Source: Negativibacillus massiliensis (GTDB taxonomy: Bacteria > Bacillota > Clostridia > Oscillospirales > Ruminococcaceae). Taken from it: DNA of 64,000 bases. Positions 49,464 to 57,462 of the stretch are shown in pieces. The stretch spans positions 62,001-126,000 of the forward strand of contig NZ_FTRU01000006.1 of assembly GCF_900148495.1 (NCBI RefSeq). The letters are read 5' to 3'. The notes beneath the pieces are model-generated. The model was not told where the DNA came from. It ran no database searches and saw only the letters and a program-made list of their open reading frames with translations. Position 1 is the stretch's first letter. Each line of letters begins with the position of its first letter. The position numbers and the translations under genes are program-made.

Positions 49464-50126
49464 ATGATTTCTGCATCGAAAAAAGAATTCATCGAATTTA
49501 TGATGAGCGCAGACGTTCTGCGTTTTGGCGAGTTTAAAACAAAAAGCGGCAGACTCTCCCCATACTTTGTAAACACCGGAAACTACAAAACCGGCGCTCA
49601 GATTTCCACTCTGGGTAAATTCTATGCTCAGTGCATCATGGAACACTGCGGCGAAAACTTTGACGCAATGTTTGGTCCTGCATACAAGGGTATTCCGCTT
49701 GCAACTTCTGCAGCAGGCGCTCTTGCAAGAGAATACAACGTGGACAAACCATACTTCTTTAACCGTAAAGAAGCAAAAGACCACGGTGAAGGCGGCAACC
49801 TGGTTGGCTATCAGCCAAAAGACGGCGACCGCATCATCATCATCGAGGACGTTATCACCGCTGGAACCGCAGTTCGTGAAACCGTTCCGATTCTGCAGAA
49901 CGCTGCAAAAGTAACTATTCCAGATATGTTCATCTCGGTAAACCGCTGCGAGGTTGGTCAGAACCCAGGCAAGACCGCTGTTATGGAAGTAAAAGAACAG
50001 TTTGGCATCAACGTTCATGCAATCATTACCGTAGCAGATATCTATGAATACCTCAAAGAAAAACCAGAATACGCTTCGGTTCTGGCAAACATGGAAAAAT
50101 ACATGGAGCAGTACTGCATCCTGTAA
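49464..50126 (+). CDS. pyrE: Orotate phosphoribosyltransferase
   Basis: A 220-residue enzyme transferring PRPP ribose-phosphate to orotate to make OMP in pyrimidine synthesis. The PRPP-binding motif IIIIEDVITAGTAV is near 121-134, and FGPAYKGIPLA and the flexible loop FNRKEAKDHGEGG are present. It is monocistronic, with a promoter and a terminator. No other pyr genes lie nearby. Confidence 0.95.
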   Translation: MISASKKEFIEFMMSADVLRFGEFKTKSGRLSPYFVNTGNYKTGAQISTLGKFYAQCIMEHCGENFDAMFGPAYKGIPLATSAAGALAREYNVDKPYFFNRKEAKDHGEGGNLVGYQPKDGDRIIIIEDVITAGTAVRETVPILQNAAKVTIPDMFISVNRCEVGQNPGKTAVMEVKEQFGINVHAIITVADIYEYLKEKPEYASVLANMEKYMEQYCIL

Positions 50127-50142
50127 TTTCTCTTTATGCACT

Positions 50143-50175
50143 AAAAACCAGCACAGATTCTCTGTGCTGGTTTTT
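50143..50175. terminator. Bidirectional terminator
   Basis: AAAAACCAGCACAGA / TCTGTGCTGGTTTTT, between convergent pyrE and the GNAT gene. Confidence 0.93.
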
Positions 50176-50619
50176 TTATGTTCTGTGGTATCGAAGAATC
50201 ACTCTGGTTGTTCCCACTTCCTGGGAAAACACAAATCCCAGCCGTTCATACAGCCTTACTGCACCGGTATTTTGAGTAAACACATAAAGCATCAGCGGTT
50301 GAGGAGCTGTCTGCTCGATGATATCACGCACCACCTGTGTGCCGATTCCCTGATTTTGAAACTGTGGGAAGAGGTACAGGTCATCCAGTTCCCACTCCCC
50401 GGAATCTTCCTTGTGAAGCGCAAAATAGCCTGCCAGTTCTTTCTCCACCATGATTCTCCGGTAATCCTGCATGGTAATCTGAATCTTCTTTTTACACCAC
50501 GCAAACACCTTTTCACAGTCGATACTGCTTAAGTCCTCGTACCGCTCAATCAGTTCTTTTTGAAGTTGAAAGATTTTTTCCACATCCTCCGGTTTAATCG
50601 GTTGGAAGCTGATCTGCAT
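50176..50619 (-). CDS. GNAT family N-acetyltransferase
   Basis: A 147-residue GNAT protein. The acetyl-CoA loop is FQNQGIGTQVV near 90-100, followed by YVFTQNTGAVRLYERLGF. The ATG at 50619 follows GGGAGGAG; the longer frame to 50721 runs into the divergent promoter region. Substrate unknown. Confidence 0.88.
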   Translation of the reverse strand: MQISFQPIKPEDVEKIFQLQKELIERYEDLSSIDCEKVFAWCKKKIQITMQDYRRIMVEKELAGYFALHKEDSGEWELDDLYLFPQFQNQGIGTQVVRDIIEQTAPQPLMLYVFTQNTGAVRLYERLGFVFSQEVGTTRVILRYHRT

Positions 50620-50679
50620 TTGTGAAACTCCTCCCTTTACCTTTTTTCTCAAAAGAATCATATCACAAAAATCCCAGCC

Positions 50680-50708
50680 TTGCACCACCTGTTTTTCCGA
50701 TGTATAAT
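50680..50708 (+). promoter_or_regulatory. Promoter of the membrane pseudo-hydrolase gene
   Basis: TTGCAC (50680-50685), 17-base spacer, TATAAT (50703-50708). Confidence 0.7.
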
Positions 50709-50743
50709 AAAACATAATCAATCAGCAGAAAGGTGGTTTTTTG

Positions 50744-52363
50744 ATGAGCCGTTCCCTTTTGAAAAAATACCTTACTCCCCAACATGTTCTGATTGCTGCG
50801 CTGATTCTGCTCGTTTTTTCACTGATAGGTCTGCTTTTGCTTGACCCTGTTTTTGTTGCAAAACCGCAGAAGATTTCCTATTCCGCTTCTTCAGAAAGCG
50901 GACCATCCGAGCTCGAAGCTTCGTTCTATCCGGGAGAAGGTGACACTGCCTTTTTGCTCTGCTGTCCAAAAGATGGGTTTGCTCACAAAGCCATCCTGCG
51001 TGAGCTGCTGGACTCCGGTTATCCGGTGCTGGTCGCCAAAAATCCCGAATTCCCCTATTTTCTGCCCGAAACGCAAGTCTCCTTTTTTGAAACTGCAGTA
51101 CAGGAATTGACTGCGCAGAGCGGCATAGCAGAAGACCAGCAGGTCTGGATTGGCTTTCATGAAGGTGCGGACACGCTGCTAGATGAGATCGTCTATGGCA
51201 GCAAAACCGCAAAAGCTGCTGCGCTGATCGCTCCAACCCTCAACACCCAGCACGTTGACGATGCCATCATCGTTGACGGCAACTATCAAAATCAGAGTGA
51301 CTGGATCAATTCCCTTTCCCCTGATATGGTGCGTCAACCCATGCTTTTGTACACTTCCAACGGGGACAACATTGCCTCCCCCTACCAGATGACCCTCTTG
51401 TACAACAAGTTTTCCACCGACACCATCATCCATGTCGGTGGGGTATATCACGCCAGCCGAAATGATGTCTCTCTTTCCATCACCGATGCAAGCTTTCATC
51501 CGCTGGTACCGACCCATTATCAGACCATCTATGAGCTGACAAGCTTTATCAATCAAACAACCGGTCAAACCATTTTGCGGCACAGCTTTCTTCCTCGTCT
51601 GCGCAATATTCTATTGTTTGCAGCGGGAATCTTCCTGTTTGTCTGCCTTGGCTGCGGTGTACTGATTGCGCCAAAATACGCGCCGTCCATCTCCTACGGC
51701 ATCCCTTCCCCGTTCACCCCAGAGAAAAAGGGAAAACTGTTTGGGATTTTGGTGCTTAGCTGGGTATGCGCATTAATTGCCTGCCCGATTCTTTGGATTT
51801 TCTGCAAGAACGGCGATTCTCCACTGTTTTTGACCCTTGCCTTCACACTGCTGTGTCTGCTGGGCTGTATTATTCTGTTTTCTAAGCTGTTTGGTATTTC
51901 GGTCCTTCACCGTTTTAAGCCACTCAAAACCTCCTGGAAGCGGACGTTGTTCTGCTCTGGACTGGAAATCGGTTTGATATTGCTGATGTTGTTTTACCTG
52001 TGGCTTTTTTATCCTTGGACGTTCTCGGGCTATGCCTCTAACGCCACTGCTTTACTGATCTGTGCAGCCTCTGTGCTGCTGATCTACCTGTTCTTAAGAC
52101 TGGAGGAGCCACTGAAACCGAAGGATAATCTCCCGCTTCGTGTTGCCTTGTACGCTGTTTTTCTGTTACCGATGATTTTCCTGCTTCTGGTATTCTCCAT
52201 CTTGCTTGGAAATACTGCTGCCTTTTGCTGTCTGGTCTACGGCGTGATGCTGGTACTGCATTTCCTTTTGATGAAAATTTTGATCGCGCTCAATGACCGC
52301 GACATTGTGCTTGGATGTTATATTCCATTTTGGGCTTCCGCCATCTTTTTCTGCTTTGTTTAA
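50744..52363 (+). CDS. Membrane protein with degenerate extracytoplasmic alpha/beta-hydrolase domain
   Basis: A 539-residue protein: one N-terminal span (about 17-38), an alpha/beta-hydrolase-like domain outside the membrane (about 45-275), then about seven C-terminal spans (290-539). In the hydrolase fold the nucleophile elbow reads GFHEG (about 137-141), so the usual Ser is His. Plausible partner residues Asp208 (SNGDN) and His236 (GVYHAS) remain. It is therefore probably a binding or sensor domain rather than an esterase. I do not recognise a named family. The ATG at 50744 fits AGGTGG spacing. Confidence 0.75.
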   Translation: MSRSLLKKYLTPQHVLIAALILLVFSLIGLLLLDPVFVAKPQKISYSASSESGPSELEASFYPGEGDTAFLLCCPKDGFAHKAILRELLDSGYPVLVAKNPEFPYFLPETQVSFFETAVQELTAQSGIAEDQQVWIGFHEGADTLLDEIVYGSKTAKAAALIAPTLNTQHVDDAIIVDGNYQNQSDWINSLSPDMVRQPMLLYTSNGDNIASPYQMTLLYNKFSTDTIIHVGGVYHASRNDVSLSITDASFHPLVPTHYQTIYELTSFINQTTGQTILRHSFLPRLRNILLFAAGIFLFVCLGCGVLIAPKYAPSISYGIPSPFTPEKKGKLFGILVLSWVCALIACPILWIFCKNGDSPLFLTLAFTLLCLLGCIILFSKLFGISVLHRFKPLKTSWKRTLFCSGLEIGLILLMLFYLWLFYPWTFSGYASNATALLICAASVLLIYLFLRLEEPLKPKDNLPLRVALYAVFLLPMIFLLLVFSILLGNTAAFCCLVYGVMLVLHFLLMKILIALNDRDIVLGCYIPFWASAIFFCFV

Positions 52364-52394
52364 TCTTAAACCGTCCCCAAAGGAGTGTCTTTTC

Positions 52395-52736
52395 TTGATC
52401 TGCAAAACCGTCAATCTCGAACGAAACTTTCCGCTTGCTTCCGAGGCTTCTGTCCGCTTAAGTCAGGAAATTCGCCTTGCCAAATGCTCCCGCTGCCGCG
52501 CCTTAAAGGTAATCCACGGCTATGGTTCTTCCGGCAAAGGCGGCGCCATCAAGGCTGCCTGCTTAAAGCTGTGTGCTGAGCGCAAGCGCTCCGGCATGAT
52601 CCGCCATTTTGTCAAAGGGGAAGATTTTACCCCCTTTACCGAAGACGGACGAAAAGCCATCGAGATTTGTCCGCAGCTTAAAACGGACATCGATTACGGT
52701 CGGCAGAACGATGGAGTAACCATCATTTTGTTTTAA
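52395..52736 (+). CDS. Short stand-alone Smr-domain protein
   Basis: A 113-residue protein close to a single Smr (MutS2 C-terminal-like) domain. The core VIHGYGSSGKGGAIK at 39-53 is the Smr HGxGxG motif, preceded by a CSRC pair (Cys31, Cys34). Such proteins can nick DNA or cleave RNA. The start is TTG 52395, nine bases after AAAGGAG; the longer frame starts inside the upstream gene. It follows the pseudo-hydrolase stop by 31 bases. Confidence 0.78.
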   Translation: MICKTVNLERNFPLASEASVRLSQEIRLAKCSRCRALKVIHGYGSSGKGGAIKAACLKLCAERKRSGMIRHFVKGEDFTPFTEDGRKAIEICPQLKTDIDYGRQNDGVTIILF

Positions 52737-52781
52737 TTTTGTCTTACGCTAAAACACAATCTATTCTTTGAGGTGTATTTT

Positions 52782-52979
52782 ATGAAAAAAACATCAACTC
52801 CATTCTTGTCCATCCTTCTGTGGGGAATTACCGCCCTGATCTGGGGAATCAATGCTCTGTTTGACATTTTTTCCCGTTCAATCGGTCTTGTTACATGGGT
52901 TAGTGTTGGATTTGCCGTTCTCTGCGGCTACCTGTTTGTGACAAACCTGATTCAGTATCATGAGGATAAAAATCAGTAG
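52782..52979 (+). CDS. Small membrane protein A
   Basis: A 65-residue protein with two hydrophobic spans and a charged C-terminus (YHEDKNQ). The start ATG at 52782 lies behind TTGAGGTG. It resembles the next gene in length, N-terminal KK and span layout, suggesting a duplication. No known family recognised. Confidence 0.65.
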   Translation: MKKTSTPFLSILLWGITALIWGINALFDIFSRSIGLVTWVSVGFAVLCGYLFVTNLIQYHEDKNQ

Positions 52980-53005
52980 TTCTCCTGCCTAAAGGAGGAG
53001 TCAGA

Positions 53006-53200
53006 ATGAAAAAATATGTAAGCCTCATTTCTGTTATTTTATGCGGTACTGCTGCTGTTGTCTGGATCATCAATGCTGTTCTGCATTTTACGATTCCGTA
53101 CTCTAACCCGCTCCTGCAGTTTTTAAATACACTCTGTGCCCTACTTTGGTGCATAGCCTTTGTGGTTAATTTGATCCGCTACAAAAACAGACAGAAATAA
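53006..53200 (+). CDS. Small membrane protein B
   Basis: A 64-residue paralogue-like protein with two spans and a basic end (RYKNRQK). AAAGGAGGA precedes the ATG at 53006. Shared motifs with gene A include an internal W-x-INA block and a closing VxNLIxY element. Confidence 0.68.
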   Translation: MKKYVSLISVILCGTAAVVWIINAVLHFTIPYSNPLLQFLNTLCALLWCIAFVVNLIRYKNRQK

Positions 53201-53233
53201 TCATCTTGTTCTTATTACAAAGGAGGAGTGAGA

Positions 53234-53617
53234 ATGAGCTCATTTGTTTTATCCCATAAGAAAGGCTTTTTCCTCTTTGTGTGTGCATGGTTTGTTTTTA
53301 TTGGTTGCTGCGCCTTTCCCGTTATCAACCTGACCAAAGCTTTTCCGCTCCAGATTACACTGCTTAACCTGTTTACCGTCTGTATCTCCTGCGTTTATCT
53401 TGGTAAAATTATGGAGATTATTTTCTCTAAGAAAATAACGAAATCGATTTTGATTGCTCTATCGATGACCATGATTGGTTTTCTCTGCCGTTATCTTCTG
53501 GAATATGGGGAAGTTTCCAACACCTATAACTTTACCCTTCCCAATATCGCACTGCATCTTTTGATAACAGGAATACTGATTTTATTGTCTCATTTCTTCG
53601 GTTCAAAAATTGCGTAA
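53234..53617 (+). CDS. Membrane protein C, four-span
   Basis: A 127-residue hydrophobic protein with about four spans and basic loops (SKKITKS). It follows gene B by 33 bases, behind AAGGAGG; ATG 53234 is preferred over GTG 53228 by spacing. No family recognised. A terminator overlaps its stop region. Confidence 0.68.
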   Translation: MSSFVLSHKKGFFLFVCAWFVFIGCCAFPVINLTKAFPLQITLLNLFTVCISCVYLGKIMEIIFSKKITKSILIALSMTMIGFLCRYLLEYGEVSNTYNFTLPNIALHLLITGILILLSHFFGSKIA

Positions 53618-53650
53618 AAAAAGCTGTCGTACTAATTCGACAGCTTTTTT
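53616..53650. terminator. Bidirectional terminator
   Basis: AAAAAAGCTGTCG / CGACAGCTTTTTT between convergent genes. Confidence 0.88.
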
Positions 53651-53658
53651 CTGTTTCA

Positions 53659-54600
53659 TTATTCCTGCTTTGGCGATGGCTTTTTGATCCAGTAAAGATT
53701 TAACAGGAACACAGCACTGATAATCAGAACAAAACCGACCAAATCTGCTGCTGTAAACTTTGTACCAAGCAAAACTGCGGTCAAAATAACCGATGAAACC
53801 GGGTCAAAGTTTGCGATAATTCCCGCTTTTACCGGCGGCAGCAGGGATGCTCCAAAATGGTAAAGGGTGGAACCGGCTGCTGTTCCAATCAGAATCAATC
53901 CGCAGAATCCCAGCAGAACCTGTCCGGACAATTCCAGATGATAGGTCCATGGACGTACAAAAATCGAAAGAAAGATTCCGCTGATCAGCATTCCCCTGCC
54001 CACGATATATTTTGACCCGTATGTCCGCACGATCTGCCCAGGAACGAGGGTATAGGTGGAATAAGCCAGCGCACAGACAATCCCGAAAAACAATGCATGT
54101 CCGGAGATTGCAAGCTGATTGAATCGTCCGCCCGTACTGATCACAAAGGTACCTGCAACCGCCGCAAGGATTGCCAGAAGTTCTTCTCTCTTTGGGAAGA
54201 TCCTTTGCTGAATACAGGTTACAATCAAAATAATGATGGTGGAAAGATACTGCAAAACGGTAGCTGTTCCGGAATCGGCATAATAGATCGCCATAAAAAA
54301 GCTAAACTGTGTCAGGCAGATTCCAAACAGAGAAAAGAAAAGAAGAGTTTTGCAGTCCTGTTTGGATTTCCAGATAGATGGACGCGGCTGTGTATCCTTT
54401 CCTTTCTGCCGAAACAGTTTATCCAGTACAATCAGGATCAGTCCTGCGCTGACCTGCCGGATACAGAGCACAACGGGGGTCGGGAGGGAAAGATCGTGCA
54501 GCAGATACTGCCCGGAACATCCGGAAAGTCCCCAACACAGAGTTGCAAGGATAATGCAGACCGTTCCCACAACATTGTTTCTTTTTTCAAGTGCATTCAT
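53659..54600 (-). CDS. EamA/DMT family transporter
   Basis: A 313-residue protein with ten spans in two EamA repeats (about 12-150 and 163-305). The first begins CIILATLCWGLSGCSGQYLL; the second has ISGHALFFGIVCALAYSTYTLV, and a proline-rich PVSSVILTAVLLG closes it. It likely exports a metabolite or amino acid; no substrate can be named. The start at 54600 is ATG. Confidence 0.9.
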   Translation of the reverse strand: MNALEKRNNVVGTVCIILATLCWGLSGCSGQYLLHDLSLPTPVVLCIRQVSAGLILIVLDKLFRQKGKDTQPRPSIWKSKQDCKTLLFFSLFGICLTQFSFFMAIYYADSGTATVLQYLSTIIILIVTCIQQRIFPKREELLAILAAVAGTFVISTGGRFNQLAISGHALFFGIVCALAYSTYTLVPGQIVRTYGSKYIVGRGMLISGIFLSIFVRPWTYHLELSGQVLLGFCGLILIGTAAGSTLYHFGASLLPPVKAGIIANFDPVSSVILTAVLLGTKFTAADLVGFVLIISAVFLLNLYWIKKPSPKQE

Positions 54601-54680
54601 GATAAGAGTTCCTCTCTGAAGATAGATGTCATATTTTTAAATTATAATATAAAACTCTACAAAATTCCAGAAGATTTTGC

Positions 54681-54729
54681 ACACAAAAACGGCGGCGCTG
54701 TTTTCCGTTCCTGGCGCCGCCGTTCTCAT
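54681..54729 (-). terminator. Terminator after the pyruvate-kinase-domain gene
   Basis: AACGGCGGCGC (54688-54698) / GCGCCGCCGTT (54714-54724) with TTTTTG on the minus strand. Confidence 0.85.
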
Positions 54730-54739
54730 TTTTAATTGT

Positions 54740-55318
54740 CTATCTCGGTTCTTCTGTCATCAGGGATGGTTTGCACAAAATCTCATGGATTTTGGTTTCC
54801 ATCAGGTTTGCGGTATAACCGGGAGTGAGCACACAGGCTGTATCCGCCCCTCTGCCGCTTCCACCGATTGCCACAATTGGTTTTCCATAGGAGATGCTGC
54901 CGCAGTCCAGAGCCATCAGAGCAACCTCAACACACACTTTGGTTCCCTGTCCGAACATGCGCAGGGTATAGGCAATCAGTTCCACCGGATGTACGCTGCC
55001 AAACATCTTGGTCAGTCCTCGTTCACCGCCACTGAGCGCATGGGCTGCTGTTACGACACGAATACCATTTTGCTCAAGTGTGGTGCGGCGCTCCTGAGAA
55101 AAGCGGTTTTCTCCCGGTGTTTTGGAGCCATAGGCACAGCTGACACAGACAATCTTTCCGGCAAATCCTGCTTCCTTTGCTTTCTGCATCAGACTCAGTG
55201 CTGTGTCACCTTCGCTGGAAGCAACTACAATGTCAAGGTTTCTCTCCTTTGCCGTTTTCAGGGCAATGTTCAAGGTCTCTTCGGTGTTGACAGGGCCTGT
55301 CTTTTCAAAAATGGTCAT
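54740..55318 (-). CDS. Stand-alone pyruvate kinase C-terminal domain protein
   Basis: A 192-residue protein matching the alpha/beta C-terminal domain of pyruvate kinase (PF02887 type) without the catalytic barrel. Elements are IVVASSEGDTALSLMQKAKEAGF and GRGADTACVLTPGYTANL. In pyruvate kinase this domain binds allosteric effectors; alone its role is unknown. It lies 33 bases downstream of the ModE-like gene in the same direction, so the two may form one unit. Confidence 0.8.
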   Translation of the reverse strand: MTIFEKTGPVNTEETLNIALKTAKERNLDIVVASSEGDTALSLMQKAKEAGFAGKIVCVSCAYGSKTPGENRFSQERRTTLEQNGIRVVTAAHALSGGERGLTKMFGSVHPVELIAYTLRMFGQGTKVCVEVALMALDCGSISYGKPIVAIGGSGRGADTACVLTPGYTANLMETKIHEILCKPSLMTEEPR

Positions 55319-55351
55319 AAAGCTTCCTCCTGTTCTCTGTTACAGTGCAGA

Positions 55352-55720
55352 TTATTTTTCATCCGGATGTTCAAAATCCAGAAAATATTTTTGAAACAAT
55401 CGGTCGGCTTCTTTTCGAAGTTCCTGCTCAAAGGCAAGATAGCGTTGGAGATATTCTCTCCCCTCTTCGGTCAGGACCGAGCCGCCACCACCTGAACCTC
55501 CCACCGTTTTGTGGATGATCTCAAAGCCGATATTTTTCTGTGCTTCCTTGAGAATCCGCCATGCTTTGCTGTACGCAATGTGCATCTCCTCGGTTGCCTT
55601 GTGCAGGGAGTGATGCTGGTCAATCAGCTGCATCAGCTGTGCCACTCCGGGACCAAAAAATTTCTCTCCACGGCAGATCCTTACCTGCAATTTATATTCC
55701 AGTGGCTGTTTGGATTCCAT
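55352..55720 (-). CDS. ModE-like winged-helix regulator
   Basis: A 122-residue DNA-binding protein matching the N-terminal LysR/ModE-type helix-turn-helix: FFGPGVAQLMQLIDQHHSLHKATEEMHIAYSKAWRIL. It lacks the molybdate-binding MOP domains of full ModE. Glycine-rich GGSGGGGSVLTEEG is the typical wing. It is divergent from the yqeC-yqeB-xdhC genes, so it may regulate them. ATG 55720 is preferred (GAGGGGG eight bases upstream). Confidence 0.85.
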   Translation of the reverse strand: MESKQPLEYKLQVRICRGEKFFGPGVAQLMQLIDQHHSLHKATEEMHIAYSKAWRILKEAQKNIGFEIIHKTVGGSGGGGSVLTEEGREYLQRYLAFEQELRKEADRLFQKYFLDFEHPDEK

Positions 55721-55885
55721 CCTTCCCACCCCCTCAAATTTCTTCCATTATATCACAAAATCTGTTTCTTTTCATCCTCTTTTGCTTCAAAGAGCATATC
55801 TGGATACCATTCTCCGATAGAAAAAATCCATCGATTATGATACAATGAAAAAAGAATTGATGAAAGAAAGGTAGTGGGAAACAAA

Positions 55886-56641
55886 ATGTCACCGTTAAAA
55901 CAACTGTTATCTCTTCCTGAACGCGGGATCATTTCGGTAATCGGCGGCGGCGGAAAAACCTCTGTCATCGCACATCTTGCCGATGAATTTTGCAGGGAAG
56001 GTAAAACGGTTCTCTGTACAACCACTACCCATATTGCTGCTCTGCATCCAGTTCCGCCCTGGGTCGTGCTGGAAGAGGAAGCTCAAACTCTCGATTTTGT
56101 GCAGATTCAGAAACTGCTTGCCCGCTACCGTGTCGTTACCTGTGCCAAAAAATCCCAAAACCCTCAGAAATTTTCGGCACCTTCCGATCAATTTTTCGCT
56201 CAGGCAGAAACACTTGCCGACATTGTACTCATCGAAGCGGACGGAGCAAGACATCTTCCCTTTAAAGCTCCTGCTGAACATGAACCGGTCATTCTCGCTC
56301 ATACCAAGCATATCGTCGGCGTAGCCGGTATGGACGCTGCCGGTGTTCCCATTTTACAGCGCTGTCATCGTCCTGAACAGGTCTGTGCTATTTTAGGCTG
56401 CTCTCCCCAGGACATTTTGACACCTCAGATGATGGCAGAGGTAATTGTAAGCCCTCTGGGATATCAAAAATGTGTGGATCATTCCAAAGCCTTTTCGCTT
56501 GTGCTGAATAAATGCGATACTTTGGAAAGAATCTCTATGGCACAGCAAATTCTTTCTTCCCTGCGCTTATCCCATGCGTCTTTCCCTGTTGCGTTTACCT
56601 CACTGCATCAGGATAAGATCATCGATCCCACCAAACTCTGA
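55886..56641 (+). CDS. yqeC: Selenium-dependent hydroxylase accessory protein YqeC
   Basis: A 251-residue P-loop protein with GGGGKTS at 20-26, and LIEADGARHLPFKAPAEHEPV, a conserved family stretch. YqeC is genetically linked to selenium-dependent molybdenum hydroxylases. The start could be ATG 55886 or GTG 55874; neither ribosome binding site spacing is ideal. It is the first of three genes with 14- and 15-base gaps. Confidence 0.87.
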   Translation: MSPLKQLLSLPERGIISVIGGGGKTSVIAHLADEFCREGKTVLCTTTTHIAALHPVPPWVVLEEEAQTLDFVQIQKLLARYRVVTCAKKSQNPQKFSAPSDQFFAQAETLADIVLIEADGARHLPFKAPAEHEPVILAHTKHIVGVAGMDAAGVPILQRCHRPEQVCAILGCSPQDILTPQMMAEVIVSPLGYQKCVDHSKAFSLVLNKCDTLERISMAQQILSSLRLSHASFPVAFTSLHQDKIIDPTKL

Positions 56642-56655
56642 AAGGAACCTTTTCC

Positions 56656-57447
56656 ATGCTCATATTGATTAAAGGTGCCGGTGATATTGCCACCGGTATC
56701 GCTGTTCGTTTAAAAAATGCCGGCATGCAGGTTGTCATGACCGAAATTGCCATTCCCACCACAGTGCGCCGCTCGGTTGCTTTTTCCCGCGCTGTTTATG
56801 AGGGAAGTGCTGTTGTCGAAAACATCACTGCCAGACTGATTTTGGACTTTGCACAAATTCCTTCTGTTTTGCAGCGAGACGAAATTCCTGTATTGATAGA
56901 TTCCCGCTGTGAGGTCCTTAAATCCATTCATTTCGATGCAGTAGTCGATTCCATCCTAGCAAAGAAAAACCTCTCCACCGACCCCACACAAGCTCCTGTG
57001 GTCATTGGAGTCGGTCCTGGATTCTCAGTCCCACAGGATTGCCACTGTGTCATTGAGACACAGCGCGGACATGACCTAGGACGTTGTATCTATCAGGGGT
57101 GTGCTTCCAAAAATACTGGTATCCCTGGAGAGATCGGCGGGTATACTGTCGAGCGTCTGCTGCGTGCTCCCTGTGATGGAATCTTCCATCCAATTCTTGC
57201 AATCGGCGACATTGTCAAAGCAGGACAAACTGTTGCACTGGTCGATGACCAGCCGGTAACTGCTCAGATTGACGGCATTGTCCGTGGACTGCTTCAGGAT
57301 AATGTTCCGGTTAAAGCAGGAATGAAATCCGGCGACATCGACCCGCGTGGCTGCTATGAACATTGCTTTACTGTATCTGACAAGGCAAGAGCGGTCGGAG
57401 GCGGCGTGCTGGAAGCGATTCTGCACCTTGGACTGCAAAACCGATAA
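56656..57447 (+). CDS. yqeB: Selenium-dependent molybdenum hydroxylase maturation protein YqeB
   Basis: A 263-residue protein of the EF2563/YqeB family. It starts with a Rossmann-like ILIKGAGDIATGIAVRL, followed by TTVRRSVAFSRAVYEG and a C-terminal biotinyl-lipoyl-like fold (DGIFHPILAIGDIVKAGQTVALVD). It is thought to help insert selenium or sulfur into the molybdenum cofactor. It lies between yqeC and xdhC. Confidence 0.9.
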   Translation: MLILIKGAGDIATGIAVRLKNAGMQVVMTEIAIPTTVRRSVAFSRAVYEGSAVVENITARLILDFAQIPSVLQRDEIPVLIDSRCEVLKSIHFDAVVDSILAKKNLSTDPTQAPVVIGVGPGFSVPQDCHCVIETQRGHDLGRCIYQGCASKNTGIPGEIGGYTVERLLRAPCDGIFHPILAIGDIVKAGQTVALVDDQPVTAQIDGIVRGLLQDNVPVKAGMKSGDIDPRGCYEHCFTVSDKARAVGGGVLEAILHLGLQNR

Positions 57448-57462
57448 GAAAGGACTGTTGTT

